A DNA stretch of 64,000 nt from Pleurodeles waltl (Eukaryota; Chordata; Amphibia; Caudata; Salamandridae): the NCBI RefSeq assembly GCF_031143425.1, contig NC_090447.1, forward strand, positions 138,589,106 through 138,653,105, read 5' to 3'. Of the stretch, positions 21,602-35,572 are shown in pieces. The notes under the pieces are model-generated. The model had not been told where the DNA came from. It was given only the letters and a program-made list of their open reading frames with translations, and searched no databases. Both the position numbers and the translations under genes were made by a program. Every line of letters starts with the position of its first letter. Within the stretch, counting starts at the first letter, position 1.

Positions 21602-22248
21602 ATGCTGGCCCACATTTTGTGCCCTCTTCCACCCCTTTTTCAACCTTGTATTTTGGTGGGTGGGACTTGTAGTGGGTGGAGAGGGTGGGAATGGGTTTTT
21701 GGTCTCTGGACCTTTCCACTTTGTTTTCTTTTATAATGGACAATTAGACAGGTTTTTTTGGACATTGATTTGGGAAAGGGAGATTTGTTTGGGGGTAGGG
21801 GTGGGCCAATTGTGGGTGGCAGTGGGGAGATTTCTATTTTTTTTGTTAGAGACTGGATAAAATAAATATTTATTTATAGTTGTTTATGGCTAAAATCTTT
21901 TTTGGGGTGTTTTACTTTGCACTGCTGCCTTTACTCAGCATATTTTTTCTAAATCTGTTGATAGCGTATTCCTTTTAGTGCAACATGTTTTCAAATCTGC
22001 TGATAGTGTATAACAATTAATCATGCAGTGAAGTACCCTTGTCCTAATGCTCTCCTAGTCTCTGCACTGCATTCTGCAAAATTTGACCCATAAGGAGTTG
22101 GGCGGAGAGATTTGCCATTGACAATTATATTGCCTATACTAAAAGTACAACAATGCTCCATAGTTCTCTTACCTAAATAGATGAAGCGAGGGCTGCTTGG
22201 CTACTCAAGGTACCAGGGTTGTGTAATAGTAGCATGCTAGCACACTAA
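21602..22248. other. 3'-flanking sequence, no gene
   Basis: A G/T-rich stretch with AATAAA at about 21861, then AT-rich DNA. No other supported feature. Confidence 0.35.
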
Positions 22249-22914
22249 GGGGCATATTTATAATCCCCTATTGCCACCTTGTACCACATTAGTGTCATTA
22301 TTTTTGACATTAATATGGCTCAATGAGGCCGAAATCCCCGTGCCGTATTTACAGATGGGCGCAATGCATGCATAGCCCCACTCTGTAACCCTCAGTGCTA
22401 CATTATGCCTGGGACAGGCATAATGTATGCAAAGGAGGCGTTCCCCAGTTACGTGAGCCGAAAAAATGGCACAAGAAAATCTATGAGATTTCCTTGCACC
22501 ATTTGTTTTTGGCACTTTTAACACCTGCTCAGAGAAGGCATTAAAAGGGGGCTTCCATTATTTAGAATGGGCCCATATGTACTCTGCTGGAGTAGCGCCA
22601 AAAGTTTGGCATTACTCCTGCAGAGTACATCAATAGCATCATTAAAAATGACGCTATAGCCCCCTACTCTGCACCATGTTGCACCATATTTTAAATACGG
22701 CACACACAAGATGTCGGTAGGGGGGCGCTAAGGGGCGCAGAGAAATGGGAACTGCACTGGGTGCAGCGCCACTTTCCATAACTCTGCCCATAAGAGTGAA
22801 GGCATCAGAAGCCAGGTCCCAGTCCACATAGGTAAACTCAAATGAAGATCCAGCACACTGAGTTGGCGCTGCTTGCACCACATTTGCCCCACCAAGTGTG
22901 TGATAAATCAATGG
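22249..22914. mobile_element. MITE of the GGGGCATATTTAT terminal family
   Basis: It begins GGGGCATATTTATAAT after TAA, a target type used by Harbinger elements. Internal words (gcgcaatgcatgc, tactctgc...gcac, atgacgctat, gccgtattt) recur in reverse orientation in the copy at 44562-45079. The right edge is set by the last resemblance to the terminal repeat and is uncertain. It is non-coding. Confidence 0.5.
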
Positions 22915-24943
22915 CTCAAGTTATTAAGTAACACCTCAGTAAATCATACAACCTGGGGGAAGAGGGTTAGGGATTTGATGAATGGATGGGAAAAGGATTT
23001 AGGGAAAGGTGTGACAACAAGACAAACACTATGCAAACACAATATTCATCTGGGAAATGTTCAGCAGCGTGTTATGGGAGGAATAGAAAAAATGAATATA
23101 TATGACACAGATAATTTTACATTTTGTCAGCCCCAGTGAGACCTAAATTGCTATTATATGTAAAAATGTTCGGTGACCTACGTTTGCAAAATAGTAAATA
23201 TAATTAATGGGGGGTGAAGCTAACATACACAGTTCTAAAAAAGATCATTGAAAGAAAAATTATACTAGTCCATATTGCCAAATTGGATGGTGCATCTGCA
23301 TTCTTCTTGGATGCCCCGGCAATCTTCTTGGGTGCCTGCCTGAAGTAGTCCGATAAGGCACGCATGAGAGTTATGGTGCAGGAGAAAAGAAGGCCTGGCA
23401 ATTGTAAAACAAAAATGATTATCATGATACTGTAGAATCAAGAAGGATTGAATGGAAGTTAAGCTTCATTAGGAGTAGTGTACCAAGAAGACTCAGAGTT
23501 GGCAGAGCAAGAGCAAAGTCCTTTGTAATCATTCATTTAATGACTGATGTGCAATCAATTAAGTGAGAGCAATTACACCAACAATCACAGACAAGTGGCT
23601 GCATGTATCAGTATGATCAAACTCGCAACTGTCATGATCATAATGACATTTAGCCTAGAGCACGTGCCTAATGTGACATCATCCATCACATGTCTGCCAC
23701 CTCCAGCTACCACACTGATTTAAGTTTGAGCCAGCCAGGACACACATGCAGCACCGTTGCATTTCCCAAATCAAGTAATCAACACGCCTCTAAACACCAG
23801 TCCACAGATTGGAGTAGGTCTCTTAGACTCATCATCAATCATGTTGATTTTCATGAAGTTGATAACTTCCTTCTTCTGGCAGTTGTTTAAGTTGCTAATT
23901 CATGCTCTGGGACTTTTCATCATCCTCCAGACTCTGTTTAAAGATTGTGTCCAACTCCATACCAACCACTCCTGTGAGACAAAGTCTCCACACCCAATTG
24001 AGATAGAGTGACCTGTAGTGCATAGATGTGTTGAACAACAAGAGAAACATTGAGTAGTTTTTCTGTAGACTAGATTTTTGTTTGTAAGCTAAATGGACTG
24101 GTCAGGTCTTCTTTGACAAATGTGAACCAGAACACAAAGCACCAGAAAACAAAGCAGTGTGAAAATGCTGGCAAACAAATCTTGCTCAGTATCAAAGGGA
24201 AAAGAACAAAAATGACCTTGAGAAAAAAAATTATCACCCATTATTAGGTCACCAACATTGTAAATCAATCACAACACAAACACAAGCAAGTGTAATAATA
24301 TAGTTAAACAATGAACACCCACTCTCACTATCTGCCACCACTAGACATGAGTCACATGAACCATCTCAACATTGAAACAAGAATCCCTGATATCACTCGC
24401 TGGGGCATAAAGCCTGTTCCAACCAAGCATAGTGACACATTGCTGATCCTCTTTGATTCACGAAATTGAACACACATTGGCCAGTAAGCTGTAAATCAAA
24501 TATCTGGGGCAGTCCTTCTAGGGCACAAAAAGGAAGGATAGGCACAGAATGGAGGCAAGAATTGCCTGTCCAATCTCCTTGAAGTGATTTTGGGTGTGGG
24601 GGGGCTTTTTCAATGCACACTGGTCCAACTCCAATCCGGCCATACATGTGTTTAAAACAGTTGTGGTTCATTAGTCATTTAGACAGAAACTAACTATATA
24701 AAATAACAATAATGTTCATCCACCTAGCTATATTCTTTTTTTTCTCAAAGCAGTTCATCAGTAGAAGAAAGTAGAAAGTCCTGTGGTGCTCCTGGTCTAG
24801 TCAGGTAAGTAGAGTTTGTCCTCAAACTCAGGAGGATCGCCCATAAGTTGGTCAGCTAATAAACTACCATGACCTGAGTCTGACCAATCACCCTCATCCA
24901 CCTCCTGCTGTACTTCAGCTATGCTGTAATTCGGAGGTATAAA
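22915..24943. other. AT-rich sequence, no supported gene
   Basis: Roughly 2 kb with only short frames. It may include the 3' flank of the hAT element that ends near 24944. I could not find convincing hAT terminal repeats in it. Confidence 0.3.
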
Positions 24944-27492
24944 GTGCTAATTCCTTTTGATCATGGTGAAACTCTTGATGTTTTGGAGCAAGACACTGGT
25001 CCTTCTCACTGTGACACCTGCACCAGCTGCACTAAACACACGCTCAGCAGACACACTGGCTACAGGGCAAGCCAGATACTTAATTGCCAGCTTGCTGAGC
25101 CCTGGCTATTGGTGCCTTTCCCCATATCAATACACCAATGGGTTTTGATCCAGATAGACCTCGTTGGGTCTTCCAGGTACACCCGGACTATCCTCTCAAT
25201 AGTCATTGGTGCTCCACCTTCCTCAATCTCTTTTCCCTTCACATTTGAAGTGGACTTGTGCCCTGCCTTTAGAAACCAATCAAATGCAGATTTTGGGGCA
25301 CATGCTCCTGTTCCTGTTGTTGTTGCTAGTGTTGATTTTGTCTGCTGTGAGCCAACAGCACTTTCTGCAGGCTCTATGGAATATGTAGGCTGCACCCCAG
25401 AATGTCTACGTATGAGTAGGCCTCTAATTTCCAGATGTTCTTTTTCTAGGTTGCCGGCTTGCTCAGCAATCCATGTCTTGTAGCTTGAAACATCCCCATC
25501 TGAAAAAAGGAATGAAAGTGGCTAGTAATTGTATGTAACGTGGGTCACGAATTGTGGCACAGATGTAACGTTTGGATGACACAATGTCTCTTTGCAGCCT
25601 TTTATTAACAGATAAGCGAAGAATTAAGCTCTCCGCCAACTCCTGCACATCTGTTTTTTCATCCACACCTGCATACATTTCAGACACCTCCTTTAGCTAT
25701 TTCTGCAGCATATGCACCAATGGGATAGCTTGACCCATGGTACATTACTCCTTGCTGACTTCCCGTGTGACTATTTCAAAAGGAAGCAGCATCTCTGTCA
25801 GGCATTTGACCAGGCCACATTGGTCATCTCAATGATCATGCCTTTTAAATTTACATCCCCTCTTTGCATGAGATATTCATTGATCGGTCTGTACTGCTCA
25901 AACAGATGTTGCAACATGTAATACGTTGAATTCCAATGTATTAACACCTCCTGTATGAGAGATTTAACTGGTATTCTATTATCACGCTTGATAATCCTCA
26001 ACATCTTGCAGGCTTTAAAAGAATGGCTAAAATGAGTGCAGATTCTTCGGCATGTAGACAGTAAGTTCCTGACTCTGGGTTCTCCTGCACAATGATGTTT
26101 ATATAGTGTGCCAAACACAGGACCTTGAAATAGCCACCATCTGACATGGCCTTAACTATATTACTGCCATTGTACATGGCAACAAATTTAATGTTAAGCC
26201 CTCTGGGGCGCAGGCATTCAAAGACCTTGTTGTTAAAGTCATCCAAGATGTTTGCAGCTGTGTGGGATTTCTCCATGATAAACATAGCTACAGTTGCATG
26301 CTTCCGAGCACCATTAAAAATTTCAGCAGTGTCAACACCTACAGATATAATTTCTCCAATCCCCAGAAAAGAGATCCAGTGTGCAGTGATGCGCACGTAG
26401 TCAGTGGCTGTGCAACTGGTCCACATGTCTGTAAACATGTGACTGTCTGAACAGAACTCTGCTGCAAAGCTTGTCTAACCTATTCCAGAATATCATGATG
26501 TAGCACTGAAACAGAAACTCTGGTGAAATAGGTCCGGTTGGAAACCTTCCATTTCGGGCAGATGGTCATCACAAATTTTAGAAAACCCACTCCTTCTACA
26601 AAAGAAAAAGGGAGGAGTTCAATGCTAACATTTTAGCCAGCTTCCCGTGTAAAACTTGCCATTGGGTGGTTGAGTTCATACTGCCCCTCCTGCCTAAACA
26701 TGGCAATAATAGTACCCTGGATTTTGTTTTTCACTGGTGGCACTGATGCAAGTGACTTCAAAGCAGAAGGTGGTGGTAGGCTAAATGTGCATCTCAGAGG
26801 GCAGCCACTGTATCTTCTTGCCTTGGTATTTCCGCCTGACTCTAAGTCTTCCTGTGCCACTGCGATTTTGCTGATGTAAGCAACAATAGTACTGCACTGC
26901 TGGGGATGGCTGATTTGTGTACTGAAAATGTCACCCTCTTCTTCACCTTCACCTTCCTCCATAATCGAATCAGATTACCTGCTTTCAACACCTTCACCAA
27001 CACCACTTGCAGGCTTTTGGCTGCTAAGGTGCGCCTTCCAGCAGACTGCAATGTGTTTTCTCGAATGGGTTGTTTGGCCTCCTGTTCCACAGTTTGTAAA
27101 AAGCTTACCCGACTAACACTTGCTTGGCAAATGGAGCACATGGCAATGTTTATCTCCTTTTCACTAACTGTAAAGTAGTCCCAAACTGGGGAGCTCAGCT
27201 TTCTAACACTGAGGCCACTGCCAATGTCTGAAGAAGTGGTGGTAGGTGGATATTGTTTTGATGACGTTTGCCTCTCTGCAGTGCCTACTTCTACTGAGGT
27301 GGCTGTGGCTATAGGTCTCAGCTGGGGCCTTGTAAATATGGCAGGTGGTAGAGGTGGAGGTGGTGGTATCTGTGCCACATCCCTCAGAGCAGGGTGAGAA
27401 GATGGGGGTTATGTCAGACTCCACTGGGCTGGACTAGCATCCATGATGACTGTCTCACAGTCAGACTCGTCATCTTCCTCTTCTTCATCCAT
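24944..27492 (-). pseudogene. hAT-superfamily transposase (ZBED-like), decayed
   Basis: Read on the minus strand from the ATG at 27492 (MDEEEEDDESDCETVIMD). A BED-type zinc finger, SPVWDYFTVSEKEINIAMCSIC, lies at about 27200-27100. The transposase core has MFTDMWTSCTATDYVRITAH (about 26438) and VLCLAHYINIIVQ. The insertion-domain region includes CRRICTHFSHSFK and HWNSTYYMLQ (about 25950). The C-terminal hAT dimerisation motif, YLACPVASVSAERVFSAAGA, is at about 25070-25010. These are all the expected parts in order. Frames shift several times and an early stop (TAA after WSLT, about 27410) occurs, so it is non-functional. The active enzyme would be a nuclear cut-and-paste transposase making 8-bp target duplications. 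Confidence 0.8.
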
Positions 27493-27784
27493 AACTCAAA
27501 GGCTTTCAGGAACCTTCCTTTTCACTCCTTGCCTCTTCTGGTCGTGTCTCAGTCTGAGGTGGTATCCAAGTGGAGTTTTGATCATAAGAAGGGGGGCTTG
27601 AAAAAGAAGATGGCAGAGATCTGGAAGACAGTGGATCTTGTTAAAGAGGGTTTTCTTCGGCTTCCTCAGCATGAATCTCAGCATTCTGATGTGCTCCTAC
27701 TTCAGGGGGAACTGCTATTGCTGACTGCGGCTGTACTGTCCACTGGCCTTAGTTTGAGGTAATGATTGGGTACTACTTTGTACC

Positions 27785-28970
27785 GTGTGTGTGCAGTTTC
27801 ACTGCTACATAGACTTGACATTTAAAAGTACTTGCCAAGCCTTAAACCCCCATTTTTCTACATATAAGTCACCCCTAAGGAAGGCCCCAGGTAACCCCTA
27901 TGACACAGTGCTATGTAGGTAAAAGGCAGGATATGTGTTTTAAATGTCCTGGTAGTGAAAAACTCCTAAATTATTTTTCCACTTCTGTGAGGCCTGCTCC
28001 TTTCATGGACTAGCATTAGGGCTGCCCTCATATTCTTTTTGAGTGGTAGATTCTGATTTGAAAGGGGTAACCAGGTCATATTTAGTATGGCCAGAATGGT
28101 AATAGAAAAACCTGCTTATTGGTGAGGTTGGATTTTCTATTATTTTAGAAATGCCACTTTTAGAAAGTGAGCATTTCTCTGCACTTAAAACCATATGTGC
28201 CTTACAACCTGTCTCCAATCAACATCTGGTCTATGCTGGTTGACAACTCCCTTGTGCATTTCACCCAGACAACCACAAACACTAACGCTCAGTCTCATTG
28301 GCATTCATCTGCATACTGAATGAGCATTCCTGGGCTGGAAGGGTTGAGGGCATGACACTTACATTTCAAAGACCAGTGGCCTGCTCTCACACAATGGACT
28401 AATAACCCCCCACTTGGACCCTGGCATACAGGACTGGGCTGAAAAGGAAACGTGTGCACTTCAAAACCACTCTTTGAAGTCTCCCCCACTTCAAAGGCAT
28501 TTTTGGGTATGTAAACTGGGTATCCTACCCCACCCACTCAGACACTTCTGGACCTACACCTGCATCCTGTCAAGAGGAACTGCCTGGCTGCCCAAAGGGC
28601 TCAACTGGCCTGCTTTGCTGAGAAGGACTGTTGGCCTGCTGGCCTCTGACTTTGCTGGAAGGACTCTGCCTTCCCCCAAAGGTGCTCTCCAAGGGCTTGG
28701 ATTGAGCTTGCCTTCTGTTTCTGAAGTCTCAGGACCAACAAAGACTTCATCTCTTCCAAGAAACTCCTTGTGCATCGAAACCTGATGCAATGCCTGTTGA
28801 AAACAACGCGAAGCCTGTCTTGCGACCGAGAAATTGCCAAGAGACAAAAAAGTGGTCGTTCCAGCTTGAAATCCAAGTCAAAAGTGACTAGGAGATGGAC
28901 AAAACACTGGGAGGAACACGCACCAGCAGAAGGAAAACTCCGCTCCATTGCAGAGTGCAGAGTTTACCCA
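27785..28970 (+). repeat. Partial LTR of the SCAN-element class
   Basis: Plus-strand sequence matches the reverse complement of the element 1/2 LTRs in word order: tgccaagcc...acccccatttttctacatataagtcacccctaagg, then ...tggtagtgaaaaactcc, then gccacttttagaaagtgagcatttct, then a TATA-position block near 28500. Both ends are missing. Frames within it are not coding. Confidence 0.55.
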
Positions 28971-31199
28971 TAATTCTGCATTCTCAGCAGAATGCCGAAT
29001 TTGGCAACCTCCGCCAGCAGTGCGGAGTTCTCCACCCAAGTCTTTACATCACTAGATAGGGCCAGGAAAAAAAGGATACCCCTCCCCAGGTCTCCTTTTA
29101 CAGTATCTGGGAATAGGCAGTTCTCACTCTGATTCTTTTCAAGTTGATAATGTTTCAAAATCTTCCCCCACTGCCCTTCCTGAGATGATACAAAAGTCCA
29201 ACTTCACAAATGCATTAGGATTTTTATAAATATTAAAATAGTACCTACATTGGTATGTTCTGTCTATTTGTTTGTTTTTCTTGTTGAAAACTCAATGAAA
29301 TGTTTTATTAAAAAATAGTGCCTAAATTATTCTGGTAACTTGTCCCAAAGCAAAATAAGCAAAATTATGAGCAGGCCTGGGTGAAATTTCAAGTACACCG
29401 GCATAATTGATATCATTTTGGTAATTTTGCACAATTAAATTTCCACAAAATTCCAGAGATAATGCCACACCATGTAATTTTGGGGAGAAATTTCAACACA
29501 AGGTGTAGCGTTCTGATAACTTTAGAACGTGAGACACATTTCAGGCAGTTTTTTTTAGCCAAGCAGACCATTAGTGCAATTTCTGAGTGCAAAACTTCTA
29601 ATCTGAGCATGAGTGGCCTTGTTTTGAACATCAGCAGTAGTTCTTTTAAGGGCAGTCAACAAAAATTTCAGGTCGATATTTTACCCAAGTGTATCCCAGG
29701 GTAATTTTTATGTCACAACTATAAATCTGAATACTAGCTGCAGTGTTCTCAATGCGATTGACTGCAAATCAACAAAAAATGACATTTTCTAGTTTAATTT
29801 TTACCGAGACCATTCAGGTATTTTCTTTTAGTATGAGATGCATTTCACATAATTTTTGATAATTTGTGGAATTATGCTACAGAAAATTACACTAGAGTGC
29901 ACACCCTGTATTATTATTCTATTTTTACCTTTCATTTTTCTAATAGGACAGCTACAACCCTCCATTGTGAAAATAGCTTTTGGGTGCTGTGGATATCATG
30001 CCAACACTAACACCTTCTATGTATTACTTTTAAATATTAGCCTACCTAGTGGGCCACAAGGCCTACCCAGGGGCGACTTATTTAATATTTTAAAATACGG
30101 TTCTTTCCTGTGAAAAGGAAGTATTTTTACAAGTTTGTCAGCAAGATTAAAAGTTGATGGGTTCAGACTAAACTTGTAGGTCTGAAGCCATGTTTTCTTT
30201 GTCGGCCTGGTGGATGGCACAACATGTGGTGCAGTCAACAGGTGACATTTAACTTCTCCATGCCATTGGTGTATGTTCATGCACCATATATTATGGTCTT
30301 ACTGTCATTTGGGGATTAAGTATTTTTACCATGTTTAAAAATGTTTGAGGGGTCAGAACACATATATTGAGGCCTGAGCAGCAATGCCAAAGTGTGCAGA
30401 ATTAAAAAACTAGTATTACCTGTCAGGAAAAAAATGGAATTGATCACGCAAAAAAAATGTACTTTCTTATAGAGGGTTAAAGTTTATGTCAATGTATACC
30501 GTGGTTCTTTCTAAATTGGTAAATGTGTTTCCCTAGTCAGAGACAAAAAAGTCATGTTTATGTTCACAATAAATCCAAGAGGTTTGCTTTAATGATTATC
30601 AAATGTGTAGACAAAGGCAGTAGGCCTCTTATTAAGTAAATGACTTGATAAAGCATGGTGCGTAACCTTGCTAATATGTAAGATGCTACATAGTACCTCA
30701 CAGATAATGGAATCAAACTACATTTATTTGGTATTTAACCCCTGTATATATATATATATATGCTATGTGGTTTACACCCTAGTTACTCTTCAAAGCCCCT
30801 AAAGGATGCGTTCCAACCCATAATTCCATGTGTAATATTGTAAGTGTTTGTCATTTTGCATGTAGAATTTATATGAAGTGATAGGTGAACATTGATATAA
30901 TGTGTGTTATTTTTGTTTGCTGCTTAATTCTGGCTTTCTAACCCAGATCATCTCCCTTTTTTACTAGTGTACTGCTCTGCCTAAACCAGTCAGGTTTTAC
31001 ATTGATAATTATTTCCAAAGCACCATGAAGGGAGTTTAGATTGTGAACTCTGAAGAATGCAAAAGGTAAGTGTTTCAATTAAGAACTTTTTGACAACTTC
31101 AATGGGAAGAATATCCGACTGTGAACTCCTTGATGAACATCATAAGGAGGGGCTATACATTGTTTAACACTAAGAGACCTTCTGACATAGGTCTATTGT
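28971..31199. other. AT-rich sequence with a short (TA)n tract
   Basis: No gene. Between about 28970 and 29900 there are recurring words such as ggaatt, attttg and gcagaatt, which may be an old uncharacterised repeat. A (TA)n run of about 8 units lies at 30745-30761. Confidence 0.35.
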
Positions 31200-31937
31200 T
31201 CAGTTGTTTCTGACTTTCCCCTTAAACATCTAGAATGTCTTGCTTCAATTGCATGTTTGATGACCAATAACATTGTGAAATGTAATGCGAATAAAACTGA
31301 GGTATTGGCTATAGGGCATCATTTTTTAACCTGGGCCATGATTTGATGGTCAATGGTCCCTAACACACTCCAGCCCTGCTTCAATAACCAAATCAGTTGT
31401 TGTTCCCATTAATGCTGATTTTACATTCTGCTTGCAGATCAACAACATTGCTGGTACATATTATTCTCTGTAGAAGAGGTTAAGGAAAATTCTTCCTTAA
31501 ATCTGACTTGAATGGAGAAATATGGTGATTTAGACCACTACCTCATCATCTTTGGTTAACAGGAATGCACTCTTGCTTGCCCTACCTAAATAATTTTTCT
31601 CTCACCTTCAGACTGTGCTAAATGCTGCTGCCATGTCATTGACTTATTTAACCTCAGTGAGTTTCTGTTAAATCTCAGTTGGACTTCTGCCACAGGTTAC
31701 CAGTGAATGAACAGACCTTTGCAAGGTGCACAAGGCACTTGCTATGCTTCTGCTGAATATCTCTTGGCTTCAGACCTACATGCCCTCTTGCAAGCTTTCT
31801 TCCTCTTCTCTTGCACTCTTGTGTGTTCCCCACGATTCACCATCACACCACCTCAGGCAGGTGCTCTTTCCTAGTCCTCACTGTGTTCCATAGTACAACA
31901 GAAATAAAAGACTCTGTGCATGAGAATGCATGCTGCT
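31200..31937 (+). pseudogene. L2-type LINE 3' fragment
   Basis: Plus strand contains NIVKCNANKTEVLAIG (about 31270-31315), the L2/CR1 block that follows the RT palm. Downstream is LQTVLNAAA (about 31605-31635), the conserved 'LQ.vQNaAAR' block, and a C-terminal tail ending near an AATAAA at about 31905. Frames are broken throughout. The solo LTR at 31938 starts at its end. Confidence 0.55.
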
Positions 31938-34172
31938 AGACGTGTCAGCCTTAGGGTGGTCTTGCCCCAAATGTTTTACCTTCCTCCTCCATTTTTGCTG
32001 ATCTCGTTTTGCTTGCCTTAGGACTGCACACTTTACCCCTGCTAACTAGTGCTAAAATGCTTGTGCTCTTCCTACTAAACATGGGAACATTGACTTACAC
32101 CCAACTGGCATATTTAATATTAAGTCCCTAGTAAAGTGATAGTACATGTACCCAAGGTCTGTATATTAAATTCTACTATTGAGGCTACAGCACTGATCAT
32201 GTCATCCACTTAGGTGGCACTTTTAACATGTTTCAGGGCTGCCATGGCAGCTTGACTGTACAGTTTTAACTGCCATTTCAACCTGGCAAGGTAACCTCTT
32301 TTGCCACCTTACCTTTTTATATATATGTCACCCCTATTGTACCTTTAAAAAGTAGGACATTTACTTTTAAGTCTTACATTTCCTGGTAGTGAAAAACACT
32401 TACATTTGTGTTTTGTTTACTGCAAGGACTACTTGTCCTATAGGATAGCACTGCAGTTACCTTATTACATTTAATTAATGTAATTTTCAAACACAAATAG
32501 GTAACCAGTTCATGTTTGGTGTCTCTGCACTCTTAATTTAAAATCCTAATTTATAAATCAGATTTTAAATTACAGTTTTCAAATGCCACTTTTAGAAAAT
32601 TGGCATTTTCCTGCCTTAGTGCTTGTAGCCTGACTCTGGTTACATCAGTGGGTGTTGCTGACAGTGGGGCTTTGTGTATTCCTCCTGGACAGCCACACAC
32701 AATAGGGAGCTTAGGAATGCCTGGATGGGAAATCACTGGCAGGATAGGAGGGAGGAACTGGACACAGCCCCACATATATCTGAAAGTGACGTGTCCAATG
32801 TCCTCACAAAGGACTGCTTACCCCCTGTAGTTGGTCTGGAGCCACGATAGGGAAGGCAGGATGCCTGGGGACTTTAAAGAAAACTTCTAGAAGATTCTCC
32901 CCCACTTCAAAGACACACCTGGGTATAAAAACTGGACCTCAGACACCAACCCTTCAGAACACTTCTGGAACTGTGGATACTTTGCCAGGAAGAACTGTTG
33001 AAGGACTGCCATGCTGTCAGACTGCTGCCCTGCTGGATCACTGCCTTGCTGTGCTGCAGCCTTGATGTGATGACCTGCAGCCCTCTTGTGTGGATGAGAA
33101 CGACTGGACCTGCATCTCTTGAACCCAGACTGACCGCAGGGGCAATTTGTCTGGACTTCAGATCTAAAGCTTCAGGGACATAACCAGCTTCCAACAAACC
33201 TTGCACCTGCCCCTGGACCCTGCCATCTGTGAGTCTCTAATGGTGCCACCCCAGTCTTACCCCTTTGGAAGTAGACCTAATGTGCTCTGCCAGCCTCTGT
33301 GAATCCATCGGAACCAACCCATCTCTTCTGCTTCATAACGCAACCGTAAGCAGAACCAATGCAATGCTGCTAATGCGTTGATCGGAAGCACCACAAAGAT
33401 GCATTGCGTCGCAGTCTGTCCCTGCATTGGAACCTCTTCTGAGTGATGCATTCTTGGCACAGGCCCTCGGTTCCCTCATCGATAGCAGCCTCTATGACAA
33501 CGCCAGACTCCGCCACGCAGCCTCGAAACTCTTCAGAACTGATGCACCTCCCTGACTATACAACGTATCCCTGACTCTGGACTTTGCGTGGCAAGCCCTT
33601 GTCAATAGGGTTCTCGATAACAACACAGCAGGACTTTGCGCTGCAGGCTTACCATATCTGGGAAAGGACACATCTACTTGCATCCTCAACATGGCTCCTC
33701 ACAATTCTCTGCAAACCAGGATTGAACATACTTTGTTCAGCGAGCCTAACTGGATCCCTTTTGCCGGCCTGTGCTGCATCTTGGTTGACCTGATTTGTGA
33801 CCTTGTCCCAGTCCAGCGTAAACAGATGTGGACAGTTATACATAGGCCCATTATGCCTTGTGGTGGTATTTTTACTAAAAACTTTAAAATGTAATATCTC
33901 TGGGTCTACTGATTGGATTTTTGTTCATTTGGTCTTATTTTCTTTATTAAAAATCAGTTTTCTTTACAAATTCTGTTGTGGGCTCCTTTTGTGGTGTGTT
34001 GTCACTGTGTTAGAGTTTGAAATGCTGCACAAATAATTTATACATTGCCTGTGGGTGAACCATGACTGCTCTTCTCCAAGCTACCCAAGGGTTGAGCACT
34101 GGTTAATTTAGGCCTTGCTTGTGAATTCACTCTGAGTTGAGTGGTGTGCTTGTGAAACTGCAGAGAACACAA
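31938..34172 (+). repeat. Diverged, near-full-length solo LTR (SCAN-element class)
   Basis: It begins TGTCAGCCTTAGGGTGGTC, corresponding to TGTTAGAGCTGGC... at 62609, and carries a TATAAAA box at 32924-32930 within gggtataaaaactgg. It has a moderately CpG-bearing leader region (33330-33560) and ends in the family's 3' block (ttgtggtgtgttgtcactg..., aagctaccca-agggttgagcac) near cacaaca at 34172. No internal region or second LTR follows, so recombination to a solo LTR is the simplest explanation. Confidence 0.55.
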
Positions 34173-35572
34173 CATTAAAGCCAGACATAATAGCAAAGTC
34201 AACTTTTGCTAAACTGCTTTAGCAGCGCAAACCACAAGATGGCCCAAAAAAACTATACTGATTCTGTAACAGAGAGAAACGTCTGTCTCTTTCACAAGGT
34301 AGATGCCAGTCATCTTGCTATAGTCAGCTATTGGATGGAACTACTAAAGCATAATTAATAGATGCCATGTTTTGCAGCTGAGTAGTAGGCAATTAACTAA
34401 ATAATAGATTGTAAAATAATTTCGGGAATGCAAAATTAAAATAAAGGACATTCTCAACAGCTAAATGCTACATAGTAATCACTGATGAGACTTTGTCGTG
34501 CAGTGCTTTGTGCATCAAAATGAAAAGCAAATTAGAACAAAGTAATCAAAAGACACATCTGGGTTTTCATTAATAGCCGAGTAAACAACAGGCAGCTTCC
34601 AATACTCTTAATGAATCACGTCTGCTTTCCAAGACGAATTCAGAATGGGGGGAACAAGAGGACACTGTTTTTATATTGACCAATGCATACAAGCTCACAA
34701 ATCTTTCGGGCCTTTTGCGGTCCGGATAAGTAAAACCTTGTGTAAGTAAAAACTAAATACAAAAAGAATTCACTTAAATTAGTTAATAGCTAAAAATAGT
34801 TTAAGAATTCACAGAATTAAATTAAAAGAGAAACAAACTGGCAATCAAATAACATTTAGTGGTATGTAGTAAAGAGAGTGCAAGGATTTGTAGGCTGTGA
34901 GAAAGATAGCACTTTACTCAAATAATGCACTAATGATACTCTATATTTTTATTCTTTTTAGTTTTTTGGATTATATGTTGCTGTTTTAATTCGATACATC
35001 TCAATCAAGGACTCAGCAACTCAGGACAGATTCACAAAGTTGTTTGTACGATTAACTAGAACCTATAGATAAACAAAAAAAAGTTATCCGCAGTCAGAAA
35101 TGTTCTGGTTCTGATCAGGATTCTGCTTCCGCAAACTCCCTCTATTAAGCCTGACGAACGAAGATTGACCAATACTCAAGTATCCACAATTGAGACCGTA
35201 GGGTTAGAGATGTGAAAGAAAACATTCCAGTCCATAATTTTTTAATATTTCACTACATAACAGTATGTGATTTACAATTTGTTTTGTGAATCAAACCATT
35301 GTTTTTAGTCTTAATATCGGAATACGTACTTTTGAATCTAAAGTGATTGTAGCAGAATTAATAACATTCACAGGCAAAGTCAATGCATCTCGCTTTGCCA
35401 GTATCTTGCAGGCATGCTATTGGTTATGTCAATTTTGGAGGAATTTAAAATGAACAGGCTTTGGCAAAGTTAAAGTAGCAACTGGCTTCTCTGCTTTCAA
35501 GATGGCCGCTAAGTTTCATTGCGCAACGTGATGGCGCAATGCAGCAGCCCTCTCGAAAGTATATAAAACATT
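34173..35572. other. AT-rich sequence, no supported gene
   Basis: I see only short frames and no repeats with recognisable ends. Confidence 0.35.

Noticed and set aside
34480..34510. CTGATGAGAC as a second hammerhead core
   Set aside because: No GAAA or pairing stems at the required spacing.
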